Both the position numbers and the translations under genes were made by a program. Below are positions 39,501 to 46,790 of a stretch of 64,000 nt of DNA, in pieces. A model generated the notes under the pieces. That model saw nothing but the letters and a program-made list of their open reading frames with translations. It was not told where the DNA came from and ran no database searches. Each line of letters opens with the position of its first letter. Position 1 is the first letter of the stretch. The stretch comes from Owenia fusiformis. Its lineage: Eukaryota > Annelida > Polychaeta > Sabellida > Oweniidae. Location of the stretch: assembly GCA_903813345.2 (NCBI GenBank), contig CAIIXF020000002.1, forward strand, positions 1,652,001 through 1,716,000, written 5' to 3'.

Positions 39501-42500
39501 CTTCCAGAGAAGTCTTGTTTTTTCTGTTCTGCTCCTTGTTATCATTATTATTTTCTGATCGTTTATACAAGACCATGGCCATAGGATGTGTTGATCCCTT
39601 CCCATCAATAGTGTATTCGATTTGATCAAAGTTATGGATTGCAGCATCCACTAATAAAACCAGCATTTCCATCATCGGCAGGTTTCTCAATACCACTGAG
39701 ATTTTTTGTATTTTTACACAAATGGTGGACATTTTAAATTGAGCAGTCATATTGATAATTCCTTCTCCAGCAGAGGTCCTACATCCATAAGGCATAAGCC
39801 TATAAAATTTGAATCAAATATGTCAATCGGTATTTAAGTAATCACCCAAACATACTTACGGACAGACGGGTGGCTTTTCTATATCCCTCCAGCTTTGTTT
39901 GGTGGGATAACAAAGTATTAAATAAACTAGCTACACATAACCTTTTGTTGAATGTATTCAGCAAGACCATCCTATCTAGATGGCCATAAGTTCTGCATAG
40001 TGACTCTGATAAAACAGTTACTGTATGGCAAACAGAAACTGAAAATCTATAAGTCTGTATATATTACATAATATTATATCCTCATATTAATTATGTTATT
40101 GTGGAAATAAAATTGTGCTATCACATCCTTTTTATTCATTTTTTGTATTTGGTGAAGTTTAACCAGTTTATTGCATTAAAGCGTGTCTTGCAACGTCTAA
40201 TTTCAAATTTTTTAACATTATTACATAATAATTACATAATTATGATTAATATTGATTTTAAATTTCTTAAAATTTTGTCATCAATTTTTTCTGAAAGCAT
40301 TACCACCATTATCTGTTGTTATACTTTGATAAAAACCTAACCATAGCTGTTTTAAACCTTGAAAATATAAAAACATAGAAAACAATAAATTATGTAACAT
40401 TACGCTAATTATCTGGAATCTGACCCATATTTGAAAATGTCAAAATTGGTTTCTGAAAACTTCACATCATACCGAACAAAATGGTACCACATACGTCTTG
40501 TTATACCCGGTGCGGGGGTATGTCATAGAAAGAGGCCTCACTGGAATGTCCCTAGCCTATACTATATGTCGAACTTCAAAGCACGCATGTTATTGGTTTA
40601 TACGCGCAATCCAACCAATACTTGTTTAGATTTTACAATCACGTGAAACCAGCATGAGACAAGAACCAATCACGTCAGTTGTTTATTACGAAGTTGCCAT
40701 GCTTAAGATAAACGATCTGCCCTCCGCAGTGATATGTTGAAGACTAGCGCTACATGGCCGCTCGGAGTATTTATCAACTTATCAGGATTGCAAAATAAGG
40801 AAAAACACAGATTTAACCTAGATTTTGACCTTGGCATTTGACTGTCCACATTTTGGATTAAGTTAGCTTAGAGAGACTCCTCAGTTGTAGGCTATCATTA
40901 GTCAGATTTCTATTCTATTCTGATTGCAGATTCGAAATCTTGAGAAAGTTTCCTAGTATTTTGATACCTCGCACGTTGAACTTCAATAACTATTTTGTTG
41001 ACGTTCAAAATAAGGAAACCTTATATTTCAAAATCGGTTGATGTAATAAAAAGAACAGATGACACAAAGTCTGCTTAGAAACTACATTATGGAAAAAGAT
41101 AAAGAAATGAGGATAAATAACAAAAAAGATAATTGACAGAATGCCGACCTAAATGAAAATTTGACCTATTTTTCCATCTTTGAATATTATAATGATTAAA
41201 CTCGGATGAAGTATATTCCTTAAATGCCACATTTATGTCATAAATAAACCTTTTGTGTCAACATCACTTGGGTCAACATGAACTCTATATGATATTTCAT
41301 TGATGTTCAGACGCCCGAATCATTATATTGATATAAAAATAAATATAAACCATGGTTGTATTGAAATGTTGTACTTAACCAATACATATCTGATCCATGG
41401 ATTGTTTTAATCCCCATTTCTCAAACCATACTCCTTGGCAGTGCTAGTGTTTGAACTGCCCGCGATGCTAATGAATTGCTTAATGCTTAATAAGTTTTCC
41501 ACTAGGTATCACGAAAAGAATTATAAGCTAATGATGTGCAAATTACATGGTCACACATTTTCAACAAAAACAGTTCATCCAAGCGCACTTTTTGTGTCAA
41601 TTTTGTCGACAAATCGCGATCTGTCTGCACCGCGTGTTGCTAGTGCACCACAAGAGTTCGATTTCAAAACATCAAGCAGATGCGGGTCACTGGGACTTGT
41701 AGCGAGACTAAACTATTATTATCAACAAAACCTTAAACTCAAGATTTCTTCTAATATTTTATGATTGTCTGATAGTTAAGGTGACATCTGATCATGCAAA
41801 TGTACTCATTAAACTAGCTTTTAACTTTAAGTCTTTTTTCACAATTACAATGCTGTCAATTTGCCATTAGTTAATTTACTCTAATGTATCTTGATGACAT
41901 TATATCTAGCACAAAGTTACAAGGGGTTTGCATTGTTCATTGTAGGAGATCACAACCTTCTATGGCATCTATCTTATTCTCGTAGTATACGATATTGTAA
42001 GCTTGAGAACAGAAAGGTATGATAATAATCAGAATATGCCTTGCTTGATAGATGAACCCTTGTAACGTGCTACAAGTTGTAGTCGAATAGGTTAAGCCCA
42101 AGTCACATTTGCTCCACGGCGTTCGTACAGCGGCAACATCGATAGAGAAAATCTACATCGTATATTTCATGCTGCATATTACTCTCGATTTTCAGAAGCT
42201 ACGGCCGCCGTGCACTTGTCGTATATCAAATTTGAACGAGGCATTATTAAATGTATATTGTAGGGAAGGGGCAATGTGGGGGGAATGGGGGGGGAACAAT
42301 GTTCTATTGTTGGATGAATGATAATAATTCTCTCCCGGACTGATTGCAGCTAATCTGATTTTTTGAGTCGAATCTTATCGATAAATTCAATGAGCATTGT
42401 TTATTTTCGAAACATCAAAAAGATGAAATTCAAGTAAGGAGCATCAAATATGTTTTTTGATTCTTAGTTCCGTTTCTTCCTCTGAAGAGTATTTGTATCA

Positions 42501-44649
42501 CGAATCCATATATTGGATCATTTCTAGTCATTTCTTTGTGGATATAGCAATCGGCATGTACCTTCAAAGTCGTCTAAAACGAAGAAGAATCAAAATCGGC
42601 TTGTATACATAAGATAATGGGGTCATGCCAAACATAAATTGTATAAAGCAATATTCCTCACAGACAAGGGAGGATTGAATGAACTAGGTACGAGAGTACA
42701 AATATAGGTAATCAAAACGTTCAAAAATCCTTTAGTTAACCTTTAATGTCCTATTCTTACTATGAAAACTCTACTGATGCTATTCCTCAAATGGATGCCA
42801 TTGTATAGTTTCTAAATAGCTGAATAACGCTGACATAATATATGTCACCCTTGTTTGTCTTTGATTTTCTTGGGCCAGACCTCCATTCACTTCAATGTTA
42901 GAAACCTGCAATAGTCACATGATTTCATGATTTATCAAAAAATGTTGGTTGAATCTGTCTCGAAAGACATACTATTGGATGGCTCAGTCGATGTACATAT
43001 TGTGATTAAACATGAAACTGTTGGTTGTCATACAAATAAACCAAGGTTTTAATAATTTTTAGCACTGCACCAATGGAGATTTGGCTCGAGTTTTTTAAAA
43101 TGTCATGGCAAATGATTTAAATGACAAAACAGTGTAAATCAAAGCTAAAAATAAGAAAAAATAAATAAAGAAAAGTAAGTCATTAGAGGTAAAAAGTGCA
43201 AATCTCTTAAAATCTCATGAAAACGACAATAAGTGAGATTTCAAAGCTATTTAAAAAACTCCTCTATTATTCAAGACAGCTCAGTTACCTCAGTTACAAG
43301 CTTGACAAATTTTCAATGTCTTTTCTGGGTTGTATAAGGGACTGAAAATGTCAAAATATGTTTCTTTAGTTTTTTTCATTTTCCATGGATTGTCGCTTTG
43401 GTGCATATTTAACATTAAAGTATCTTCCGGGCTCAGCACCCGCTTGCTTTAAGTTTAGGGAGATTGCTGGTTAACTATCGTACGAAGTCTCAATTTTATT
43501 TTAATGTTTATTTCCATAATTCCTTCAGAGCAAAACTCATCTAGTACGCAACCACTGAGCGATGAGCGATGTCCTCTGCATCTTTTTGCCGTGGTTTTGT
43601 GTTCCACACCACTTAAGACCGAATGACCCTTATTATATCAATACTAGCATCTATAGCTATATTCAATGCCAAGTGTATGGAAATCTTTGTTAGTTTGTTT
43701 CTTCAACATGCATTGCTATGGCTTCAGTAGGATTGCAATTCCCACTGTCTCGGCGTTCCGCCTACTGAAACAAAGGCGTCAATACCTGGAAAATTATCGG
43801 TTGTTGTAGTACACGTCTATAGTAATGCATGAAACACGAAGAGCCGGGTATTAACGTTTTGCTTTATTGAGATTGGTTCCTGAATGATAGGGAAGAGAAT
43901 GTAAGATATCGCGTCATTGTACTTGGACTCGTAGTTTGGGGTATTGGGGTTTGTGTTTTCATTGAATGATTGTAATCTTCAGTGTTGTGTTATGATTACA
44001 TAGTCGACTCACTTGTGCTTTTTGATAACAAACACACATTCAGTAAAATACTTTTTGAATATTTTGAATCACAATTTTCCATTCCGTGTTCATTAAAATG
44101 GAAATTTTATTTTTAAAGTACTGTCAACATATTCGCGAGATTTATGGTTAAGAATACACGTAGTGTGGGATATTAAAGTAGAAAAGCCAACTAACCTAAC
44201 TGATCTCGTTTCCAGATAGTACCCAAGCTCAAAAGGAAACTACTATATCATCGGTGAAAACGACTTCTATGAACACAGCGTCTACATTGGGTTCAGAGAT
44301 GACTGGCTCCACATCGGAGATGAATATAACTTTAGCACCTTCCATTGCAACAGTGGAACAAAACTATGCCACAAAACCAATTGCCATATACCTCATAACA
44401 ACGAAAGGACAAACTGAAGCGTATAAGAGAGCTAAGAGAATTGAATACGAACCCGTAGAAGCAACTGCTGCTGTAACTATAGGCTCAATTGGACTAATTA
44501 TCGTGTTGATAGCTCTCATTGCAGTATTTATAGGAGACCTGGGAGCGTTTTATCAAAATTTTAAAACAATGCAGCGTAATTTATTTGGGTTAAAGCAAGA
44601 GTATCAACTTCAAAATGTGTCACATGCTTCTTTGACAACGCTTAATTAA
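18509..44649 (+). CDS. C-type lectin receptor with mucin-like stalk and one membrane helix
   Basis: Six exons join in frame: 18509-18590, 21797-21962, 28929-29143, 29850-29936, 31246-31722, 44216-44649; about 486 residues. Order: signal peptide (MLLPTLILLEIGSLLA), a full C-type lectin domain, a short Cys-containing link, a Thr-rich stalk of about 160 residues likely to be O-glycosylated, a juxtamembrane region, a helix (TIGSIGLIIVLIALIAVFIG) and a 35-residue tail without a clear ITAM or ITIM. The lectin domain has the six-Cys long form, WIGL, WIWVDG and GGCVF, but neither an EPN/QPD triplet nor WND, so calcium-dependent sugar binding is doubtful. Such proteins usually act at the cell surface in recognition or adhesion; the ligand is unknown. 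Exon 1 is the least certain part. Confidence 0.78.
18600..19687. other. Lectin receptor intron 1, first part
   Basis: Holds an AT-rich ATAAT-type simple repeat at about 18935-19030 and the second copy of the TACGGTCGGTTTAGGG repeat at 19072-19185. No further exon supported. Confidence 0.6.
19072..19185. repeat. Dispersed repeat, TACGGTCGGTTTAGGG type, copy 2
   Basis: Shares TGTACGGTCGGTTT, GCGGTCCCTC and CCAAAACCTCCCAGTACACA with 17595-17745. Confidence 0.65.
19688..21546 (+). mobile_element. Possible transposon remnant with two exon-like frames
   Basis: A perfect 17-base inverted repeat, TGATACGACGTCAGATA, bounds 19688-19704 and 21530-21546. Inside, a frame at about 19868-19984 reads HGRRTFRNVDESYILTLLDD and then SKNTKRNEKLALIY before a GTGAGT donor. 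At about 21196 an acceptor-like AG precedes MTRGIVKEFRKTVRQRERRA and a stop. SKNTKR-type motifs occur near the N-terminus of some tyrosine-recombinase-derived (Crypton-like) proteins, but this is a weak hint. A hairpin element lies between the two frames. Confidence 0.35.
20151..20319. mobile_element. Palindromic MITE
   Basis: Nearly the whole 169 bp folds back: ACAATTGTAGACCTCTCCAT, CGGTCAACC and the ACTGTAAACC block at the left recur inverted at the right, ending CAACAATTGT. A TTCGGTCTCTG stretch forms the turn. Confidence 0.75.
21797..21962 (+). CDS. C-type lectin receptor exon 2, first half of lectin domain
   Basis: Acceptor TTTCCAG, donor GTAAGT. Encodes CPSVWISDGDNCYYSS, the Cys pair and WxxxxxxCYY start of a long-form C-type lectin domain, through ACSGTGSTLMVIENAAENSQ. 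Starts with two bases of a codon and ends with CT, completed by A in exon 3. A LINE inserted 7 bases after the exon border. Confidence 0.85.
21982..23843 (+). mobile_element. 5'-truncated non-LTR retrotransposon (Jockey/CR1-like LINE)
   Basis: Flanked by the identical 12-base target duplication ATCAAATTGATT (21970-21981 and 23844-23855). The body enters the reverse transcriptase frame at FLPGHDTQKQLVSIVN and stays open to the stop at 23669: FLDIEGAFDGVPH, GVPQGSKLGLLFFLLYINDL, LYADDSSIF (catalytic YADD), HLGLILD, LPHLEYGN and a C-terminal CxC...H...C segment (CNCGFRSQSTMHLLLHC). The endonuclease half is missing. An AATAAA lies near the A-rich 3' end. No frame break, so the insertion is probably young. 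Confidence 0.93.
22035..23669 (+). CDS. LINE reverse transcriptase, C-terminal part, open
   Basis: The truncated ORF's first Met is at 22035, although the frame is open further up to the insertion point. It covers the finger/palm motifs from FLDIEGAFD through YADD, thumb, and a Cys/His segment. Between the strand after KLKVRVNGTT and the GVPQGS motif there is an extra Gly/Asp-rich stretch (about 28 residues, SDTLYDNIDGTMEGILGTGG onward) longer than usual for this loop. It would normally reverse-transcribe its own RNA at a nicked target; without an endonuclease and 5' end this copy cannot move on its own. Confidence 0.9.
   Translation: MITSNFDHNISTRGIFLDIEGAFDGVPHYLLLHKLKSYGICENIINLIGSYLNNRKLKVRVNGTTSINSDTLYDNIDGTMEGILGTGGMDLGGFDKGVINCGVPQGSKLGLLFFLLYINDLADAVLNSTLYLYADDSSIFLPVKKEDSVHETYLKLQSDVNRIEIWSKTWKLKFKTSKSKEVFFQSKTRTPMAQIPIVLNGDSIPFTNSHKHLGLILDKALNFEEHINSIIVKCNRMLNPLMALKHNLRSQHLEKIYMAFILPHLEYGNIIFDCANLNLLPKLDSIQYRAALIVSACTQGTNATKVTSCLGWRSLGARRDEKKLLFTYDVINNNKMPSYVNQAFSLYRNHNVMNNGNRLRRVRSFRIPAHCKAKIRKGTVISCITAWEKLPGDLKAIQSRNCFKFNLRKHIQNSKIKLPTPKLHLDRKTESTLNKTRCDFIFRQHLFTHNFRNIDIPSCNCGFRSQSTMHLLLHCPLFIVQRNLFLEELGELPSFDLTVFGQLRQQDRVNYLLYGDCSLSYLTNQKIVEMTAGFLQLIVTILNE
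23860..25449. mobile_element. Possible piggyBac-type MITE
   Basis: TTAAAGGTCCCATAT at 23862 and ATATGGGGCCTTTAA ending near 25448 are inverted repeats with one mismatch, each bordered by TTAA, the piggyBac target. Length about 1.6 kb, AT-rich, no transposase. It carries the small nested insertion at 24537-24627. Confidence 0.5.
24537..24627 (-). mobile_element. 91-bp LINE tail insertion with 12-bp target duplication
   Basis: GCAGTGGCGGTT flanks the insert on both sides (24525-24536 and 24628-24639). Read on the minus strand the insert ends in a run of A after AATAAATTAATT, the hallmark of a severely 5'-truncated retroposon. Confidence 0.9.
25450..26765. other. Lectin receptor intron 2, no gene seen
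   Basis: Two diverged tandem copies of about 195 bp (about 25645-25832 and 25860-26041) share ATTAATCGCTTCTATT-like, GGAATTTGATC-like and CATCTTGATATA-like blocks. Nothing else recognised. Confidence 0.55.
26766..26840 (+). repeat. Dispersed 70-bp repeat (GGGCCAGTAAGGGCC type), copy 1
   Basis: Contains GTGTGAAAGAAATTATGGT, CCCCGGGGATTATGGTCCCC and GGCCCTTACTGGCC. Inverted copies are at about 30762-30832 and 30925-31000. Confidence 0.85.
26850..27535. repeat. Palindromic minisatellite, 16-bp unit
   Basis: From 26850 to about 27193 the C-rich unit CCCATTTCGCCCCTTC repeats; from about 27198 to 27530 its G-rich complement repeats. The whole forms an inverted repeat with arms of about 340 bp and almost no spacer. 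All frames are open on both strands, giving spurious Pro/Phe or Gly/Lys-rich ORFs. Confidence 0.95.
27536..28928. other. Lectin receptor intron 2, repetitive
   Basis: About 28140-28860 looks like a decayed transposon: TCCCATCGAAC and its inverse GTTCGATGGGA bracket it, it contains several GCCGCCATTTT blocks, and it ends with a run of (GGAC)GTAC repeats followed by CCCTATATCCCTCCGAACTT. A related end occurs near 39850-39910. Two short G runs are at 27567 and 27741. Confidence 0.5.
28929..29143 (+). CDS. C-type lectin receptor exon 3, second half of lectin domain
   Basis: Acceptor ATTTCAG, donor GTGAGT. Encodes MWIGLEMVSHKNWIWVDG, FEEWKSNG, GGCVFIQPDGKWVQSSSC and MKFICLRDV, the conserved core and last Cys pair of a C-type lectin domain. 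The final 24 bases and the donor are the first unit of a 42-bp tandem repeat. Confidence 0.9.
29120..29330 (+). repeat. 42-bp tandem repeat spanning the exon 3 end and splice donor, five copies
   Basis: Units start at 29120, 29162, 29204, 29246 and 29288. Each contains TTTATTTGCCTTCGAGATGT followed by C(A/T)GTGAGTGCAC, that is, the last codons of exon 3 plus its GTGAGT donor. Five equivalent donors are therefore present; downstream ones would add 42 bases (14 codons) each but include in-frame TAA, so only the first keeps the protein open. Confidence 0.92.
29369..29490. mobile_element. Family A MITE copy
   Basis: Perfect terminal repeats AATGCCGTGGTCACATTT and AAATGTGACCACGGCATT around GCGCCCGGCCGATG and CAAAATACTCAATC. 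Confidence 0.85.
29556..29738. mobile_element. MITE with GTGAATTCAACTATCGGCTG end
   Basis: Left arm GCATTTGTGAATTCAACTAT plus CGGCTGACGG pairs with right arm CCGTCAGCCG plus AATTGAATTCGTGAATGC. About 180 bp. Confidence 0.7.
29850..29936 (+). CDS. C-type lectin receptor exon 4, link to stalk
   Basis: Acceptor TTTCTAG, donor GTACGT, 87 bases, phase 1 at both ends. Encodes TPCTDGVCDPASILYPLSE and the start of a Thr run. A diverged copy of the acceptor region (TGTTTCTAGATACCC) lies 72 bases upstream. Confidence 0.7.
30110..30690. repeat. Inverted and tandem repeats of CATATTCACCTGCGGTATATG
   Basis: Units of about 20-22 bp such as CATATTCACCTGCGGTATA and its inverse occur in two clusters, 30115-30200 and 30485-30690, in mixed orientations. 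A BATTACGCGGTAAAC-like border is repeated. It looks like a decayed foldback element in the lectin receptor intron 4. Confidence 0.65.
30762..31000 (-). repeat. Dispersed GGGCCAGTAAGGGCC repeat, copies 2 and 3
   Basis: Two direct copies (30762-30832, 30925-31000), both inverted relative to the 26766-26840 copy, each with CAATCAGGGCCAGTAAGGGC and TAATTTCTTTCACAC. Confidence 0.85.
31246..31722 (+). CDS. C-type lectin receptor exon 5, Thr-rich mucin-like stalk
   Basis: Acceptor TTTTTCAG, donor GTGAGA, phase 1 both ends. About 158 residues, mostly TTQPTTQ-type repeats of 4-6 residues with Ser and Pro. Low-complexity Thr/Pro/Gln segments like this are usually O-glycosylated stalks. Repeat length probably varies between individuals. 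Confidence 0.85.
32228..32994. mobile_element. Cluster of family A MITEs
   Basis: Copies at about 32228-32371, 32480-32566 (partial), 32700-32840 and 32851-32994. All have GGTCA(C/T)ATTTGCTCCGAT ends and a palindrome with GGCGCCCGGCCGAT and GTATTTTGTTC. Elements side by side in the same state suggest that the family inserts into or next to itself. Confidence 0.85.
32391..32639. mobile_element. Family B MITE, split by a family A insertion
   Basis: Arms CCCCAGGAATCAAGAAAAAG with GCAAATTACACGGTCGCATG, and inverted TTTTGTTGAAAACGTGTGAG with CGTAATACCTAGGGGG, are separated by the partial family A copy at 32480-32566. Confidence 0.65.
33925..34240. mobile_element. Family B MITE, full copy
   Basis: Left ATCCCCGGGTATCACTAAAA, GAGCAAATTACACGCTCATG and AGCTCATCCAAGCACTT pair with right TGTGCTTGGATGAACTG, GACCATGTAATTTGTACCGC and TGATACCTAGAGGG. 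Confidence 0.8.
34303..34693. mobile_element. Long-arm MITE (perfect 120-bp arms)
   Basis: Arms 34303-34425 and 34572-34693 are near-identical inverted copies (AGTCAAAACAGTAATGTTTG at the tips, AACGGTTTATGTAAAAATAG inside). High arm identity suggests recent insertion or continuing gene conversion. The 83-codon frame from 34275 lies across it and is probably by chance. Confidence 0.88.
34700..35660. other. Lectin receptor intron 5, no gene seen
   Basis: 35440-35640 has loose direct similarity to 40890-41090 (CTGATTGCAGATT, TTGAACTTC-like, TTTCAAAA(C/T)(T/C)GGT), just outside the 4.9-kb element. Confidence 0.4.
36122..37173 (-). mobile_element. Mariner-type element with decayed transposase
   Basis: TA-flanked 1,052-bp element. 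Ends CAGGGTGTTCCAAAAGTAAC and GTTACCTTTGGAACACCCTG extend as inverted arms of about 190 bp, including ATTGTGATGTCA. On the minus strand a broken transposase C-terminal half can be read: VIHLDKASARKSALKTAAA, then HAPYSSDYA, then WNANQRGKTFEDENGLLQ and GFTHVFESW, the usual DNA(x)H, HPPYSPDLAP and final-helix order of mariner DDE enzymes. Frameshifts and stops make it inactive. Confidence 0.85.
37444..38137 (-). pseudogene. Degraded transposon-associated gene with GCDTT motif
   Basis: Two minus-strand frames overlap and must be joined by a shift near 37900. Upstream: a DADALVMF-like strand, then LSAAHALIGCDTTCSFAKIG; downstream: DDLCFILASTTDKPASAMLL, then PTLWKPEGN-like and ELRHLTQIYFKDGFHTN. 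The DADxLV followed by HALxGCDTTS pattern is typical of a multi-copy family in invertebrate genomes that I associate with transposons and PIN/FEN-like folds; its biochemical role is uncertain. Frame changes suggest it no longer makes a full protein. Confidence 0.5.
38861..39373 (-). mobile_element. Internally deleted mariner-type element, copy 1
   Basis: TA-flanked, 513 bp, ends CAGGGTGGTCAAAAAATGG and TTTTACCATCCTG. GCATTTTCCTCATATCTTTG is inverted at the other end. The minus strand retains only the transposase C-terminus: CLYLWGNGNDKVY, then NDLRTIADLKNKII and EECIWIIDN. It is inserted into the degraded gene of the surrounding element. Confidence 0.85.
39374..39795 (-). pseudogene. Upstream part of the degraded GCDTT-type gene
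   Basis: Open minus-strand frame with IEYTIDGKGSTHPMAMVLYK, separated from the 37444-38137 part by the mariner insertion and about 700 bp of unreadable sequence. Its last codons run into the mariner end. Assigned to the same gene only by strand and position. Confidence 0.4.
41060..42090. other. Lectin receptor intron 5, no gene; half of a family B MITE
   Basis: 41499-41590 matches one arm of family B (CACTAGGTATCACGAAAAG, GTGCAAATTACATGGTCACA, AACAGTTCATCCAAGCGCAC). Nothing else recognised. Confidence 0.6.
42091..42246. mobile_element. Family C MITE copy 1
   Basis: Left AGTCACATTTGCTCCACGGC and right CGGCCGCCGTGCACTTG with AACGAGGCATTA pair imperfectly; the middle contains ATATTACTCTCGATTTTCAG. 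Related to 53726-53907. Confidence 0.7.
42775..43285 (+). repeat. Dispersed repeat D, copy 1
   Basis: Shares with 60598-61090 (inverted) the blocks ATAGTTTCTAAATAGC, AATCATGAAA-like, GTGATTAAACATG, ACCAATGGAG-like, ATCTCTTAAAATCTCA and GTGAGATTTCAAAGCTAT. About 500 bp, about 65-70 percent alike by eye. No coding frame. Confidence 0.7.
43286..44215. other. Lectin receptor intron 5, 3' end
   Basis: No exon or repeat recognised before the exon 6 acceptor. Confidence 0.45.
44216..44649 (+). CDS. C-type lectin receptor exon 6, membrane helix and tail
   Basis: Acceptor GTTTCCAG, then DSTQAQKETTISSVKTT, more Ser/Thr, a dibasic segment (YKRAKRIEYEP), a hydrophobic helix of about 21 residues, then FYQNFKTMQRNLFGL and a stop at 44647-44649. 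The tail has tyrosines (FYQNF, QEYQL) but no standard signalling motif. Attachment to exon 5 across 12.5 kb is inferred from phase and composition. Confidence 0.72.
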
Positions 44650-46205
44650 TGTTATCATGTGCATTGCATCAACAGAATTCTTATTCACCCAGATGTAAAC
44701 ATACATGGCCATTAATCTAAAAGAGAAGGCGCGGGTTGCCACTTTTTGTCTGGTGAAATAGATTCCAGAACATCCGGGAAGTTTCATAGGGCACCAGAAA
44801 AAATCATGAACTGTTTACTTATGTACAGTTTATCTGAAACACTACTTTTTACAACGTAAACCGCGAACGGGAAGGCGCACGCAGGTTTTTCCAAGGATGT
44901 GACGTCATATTGTTCTACTTATTTCCCGGTTTACGTACATCCAAACGTGAAAAATCAAAGTCTAGGTAGGTCGTTCCGTAAAGGATTTTTAGTACGATAC
45001 CAAGTTCGATCGAGATAAATATGATATAGGTCAAATGCATGAATGTGTTTGACACAAATCTGTGGACATATCGAGATCATTTATGTCCAATCTAATCAAT
45101 TATAACTTGAATATTGAGGCACCCATTTCATATGTAAAATCTGATGAGATTACATACATGGCAATTCCCACATCTCAAATTATCTTAATTCTACTGTACA
45201 TATTGTGTTCAACAATCAAATAAAGCAGCATGGAGACAACATGTACATGGAAGGCGACATTGAAGATTGAACTAGTATTAACATGTTGTATTTTGTAAGA
45301 TCCAAGATGTCATAAAACACTGCCAGGCTGTGAAACATCTCCTCTGTTAAACACTTTCATCAATTTGTCGATAAAGTAATATTTTTTATATATTTTTAAA
45401 GTAGAAAATAAAACGAAAGGCCGCTAAGAAAAGGGTAAAAAACAGTTTGAGGTTTACGTTTACGTTACGTCTAAAGTGCTCAGCTTAAAAGCACTTTTGT
45501 TCATGGTACGTAAACGAGAACGTAAAGGTTTACGTTTGCGGTTCACATCATAAAATATCGTTTTGCTTAACCTCTCTAATAGAATGGAATAGTCGGGACA
45601 TTTCTATTATAATTGATATGTCTTGGCAAGTTAGCATATCACCTTTGGTTTTAAAGTCGTATGGATGCCCACCCCTTTCTCCCACTTTATATGGATTGGA
45701 CTTGCATCTTCCAAGAACAGACTAAATAGATAATTAAAGTGTTCATATATATTTTTGTTGACAAAAGTACACCTATATTTGTTAATTCATAAGTAATGAG
45801 CGTACAAATGTGATATAAATTCTGAATATTAAATTATAAAACGTAATGATAATTATATTTTTAAACTCTGTATTCTGTGCGTTTAATGGCCAGATGGCGC
45901 TATGTCATGATAACTATCTGTAACAGGCTAGATGCGCACATGGAAGAAATGTGCTTATTTCAAGGCCCCGAGTGAAAATCGAAGCTTAAGCCATTCAGAT
46001 ATTTAGCCTGCTCTGACAGAAACTGTCGCATGCAAACCGCAGTATGCACTATAGTTTTTGTTATGTGAGCCTCACTGAGAATGATTTTTGAATATGAAAA
46101 AAGATTATTGTAAAAACAAAGAACACGACAAGCAATTAAACAGTATCCACTATGTTCTCTTATTTCAATTAAACATATACAATCGTACTTCTTATTTAAA
46201 GAACA
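44650..46205. other. 3' UTR of the lectin receptor and intergenic spacer
   Basis: Besides the AATAAA at 45219, GTTTACGTAC-type short repeats occur at 44850-44945 and 45450-45540 (GGTTTACGTTTACG, CACTTTTGTTCATGGTACGT). The two converging genes end here, lectin receptor from the left and SRCR gene from the right. Confidence 0.5.
45219..45224 (+). terminator. Poly(A) signal AATAAA for the lectin receptor
   Basis: The first clear AATAAA downstream of the stop (context CAATCAAATAAAGCAGC), giving a 3' UTR of about 590 bases. Confidence 0.5.
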
Positions 46206-46208
46206 AAT

Positions 46209-46214
46209 TTTATT
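46209..46214 (-). terminator. Poly(A) signal overlapping the SRCR gene stop codon
   Basis: The minus strand reads TGTCAATAAAATTTG: the stop TAA lies inside AATAAA. If used, the 3' UTR would be only about 15-25 bases. Confidence 0.45.
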
Positions 46215-46790
46215 GACATTTCACTGCAGCATATCCGTCGCCATTGCAGTTGTTGAAGTCATAATCAAGATAGTCACGTGATCCAAAAGTGCGCCTCTGA
46301 TCATCAAATCTTCTCCAGTTGGAACAGAAAATATCGTCATATGTCAAACTGACGGTGAAATCAACTTTATATTGACACTGCCCCAAATGTCTTTCATCTC
46401 CGTTGCATTCAACTTCAGTTATCCATGCATTTTCGGCATCACCAGGTATTGCATATCCTGTAGCGTTTTTGTATTCCATTCCAAGTTGTTTACACACAAC
46501 TCTAGCCTCTTTATCTCCCCAGTTTGTTGCACATATTTTACGTGTGTCTTCATTCACTTTCATGTTCAGGCGTTGTTGGGCATCTATATGCACAGGAATT
46601 GGCGTACAAAACAAACTCGCTCTTTTGTTTCCGGGGCATGTCACATTTTTACCATACTTGAAGGCACATTCTGCTAGATTGAGTTCGCTTCCTTTACATT
46701 TCACGTCACTTATTTTGATGTCGCCACCACCCTCGATGCATTCATCATATAGACCAAATATGTTCAGTGCGGCATTGGCAGGATCAAAGC
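46210..46790 (-). CDS. SRCR gene last exon, end of SRCR 3 and SRCR 4
   Basis: Acceptor CTATCTAG; starts FDPANAALNIFGLYDECIEG, then VKCKGSELNLAEC, RKICATNWGDKEARVVC, VECNGDERHLGQC and a C-terminal GYAAVKCQ. The AATAAA at 46209-46214 overlaps the stop codon. Confidence 0.85.

Larger units (their letters stand above)
35662..40519 (-). mobile_element. 4.9-kb DNA element with long inverted ends, degraded gene inside
   Basis: Left end (35662-35800: CCCCCGCACCCAGTATAACA, CAATTTTGACAGATTGAAAT, ATGGGTCAGATTC) recurs inverted at 40385-40519 (GAATCTGACCCATATTTG, GTCAAAATTGGTTTCTG, GTTATACCCGGTGCGGGGG). Between them is a minus-strand gene remnant at 37444-39795 and two mariner relics. The outermost base pair and target duplication are not resolved. 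Confidence 0.6.
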
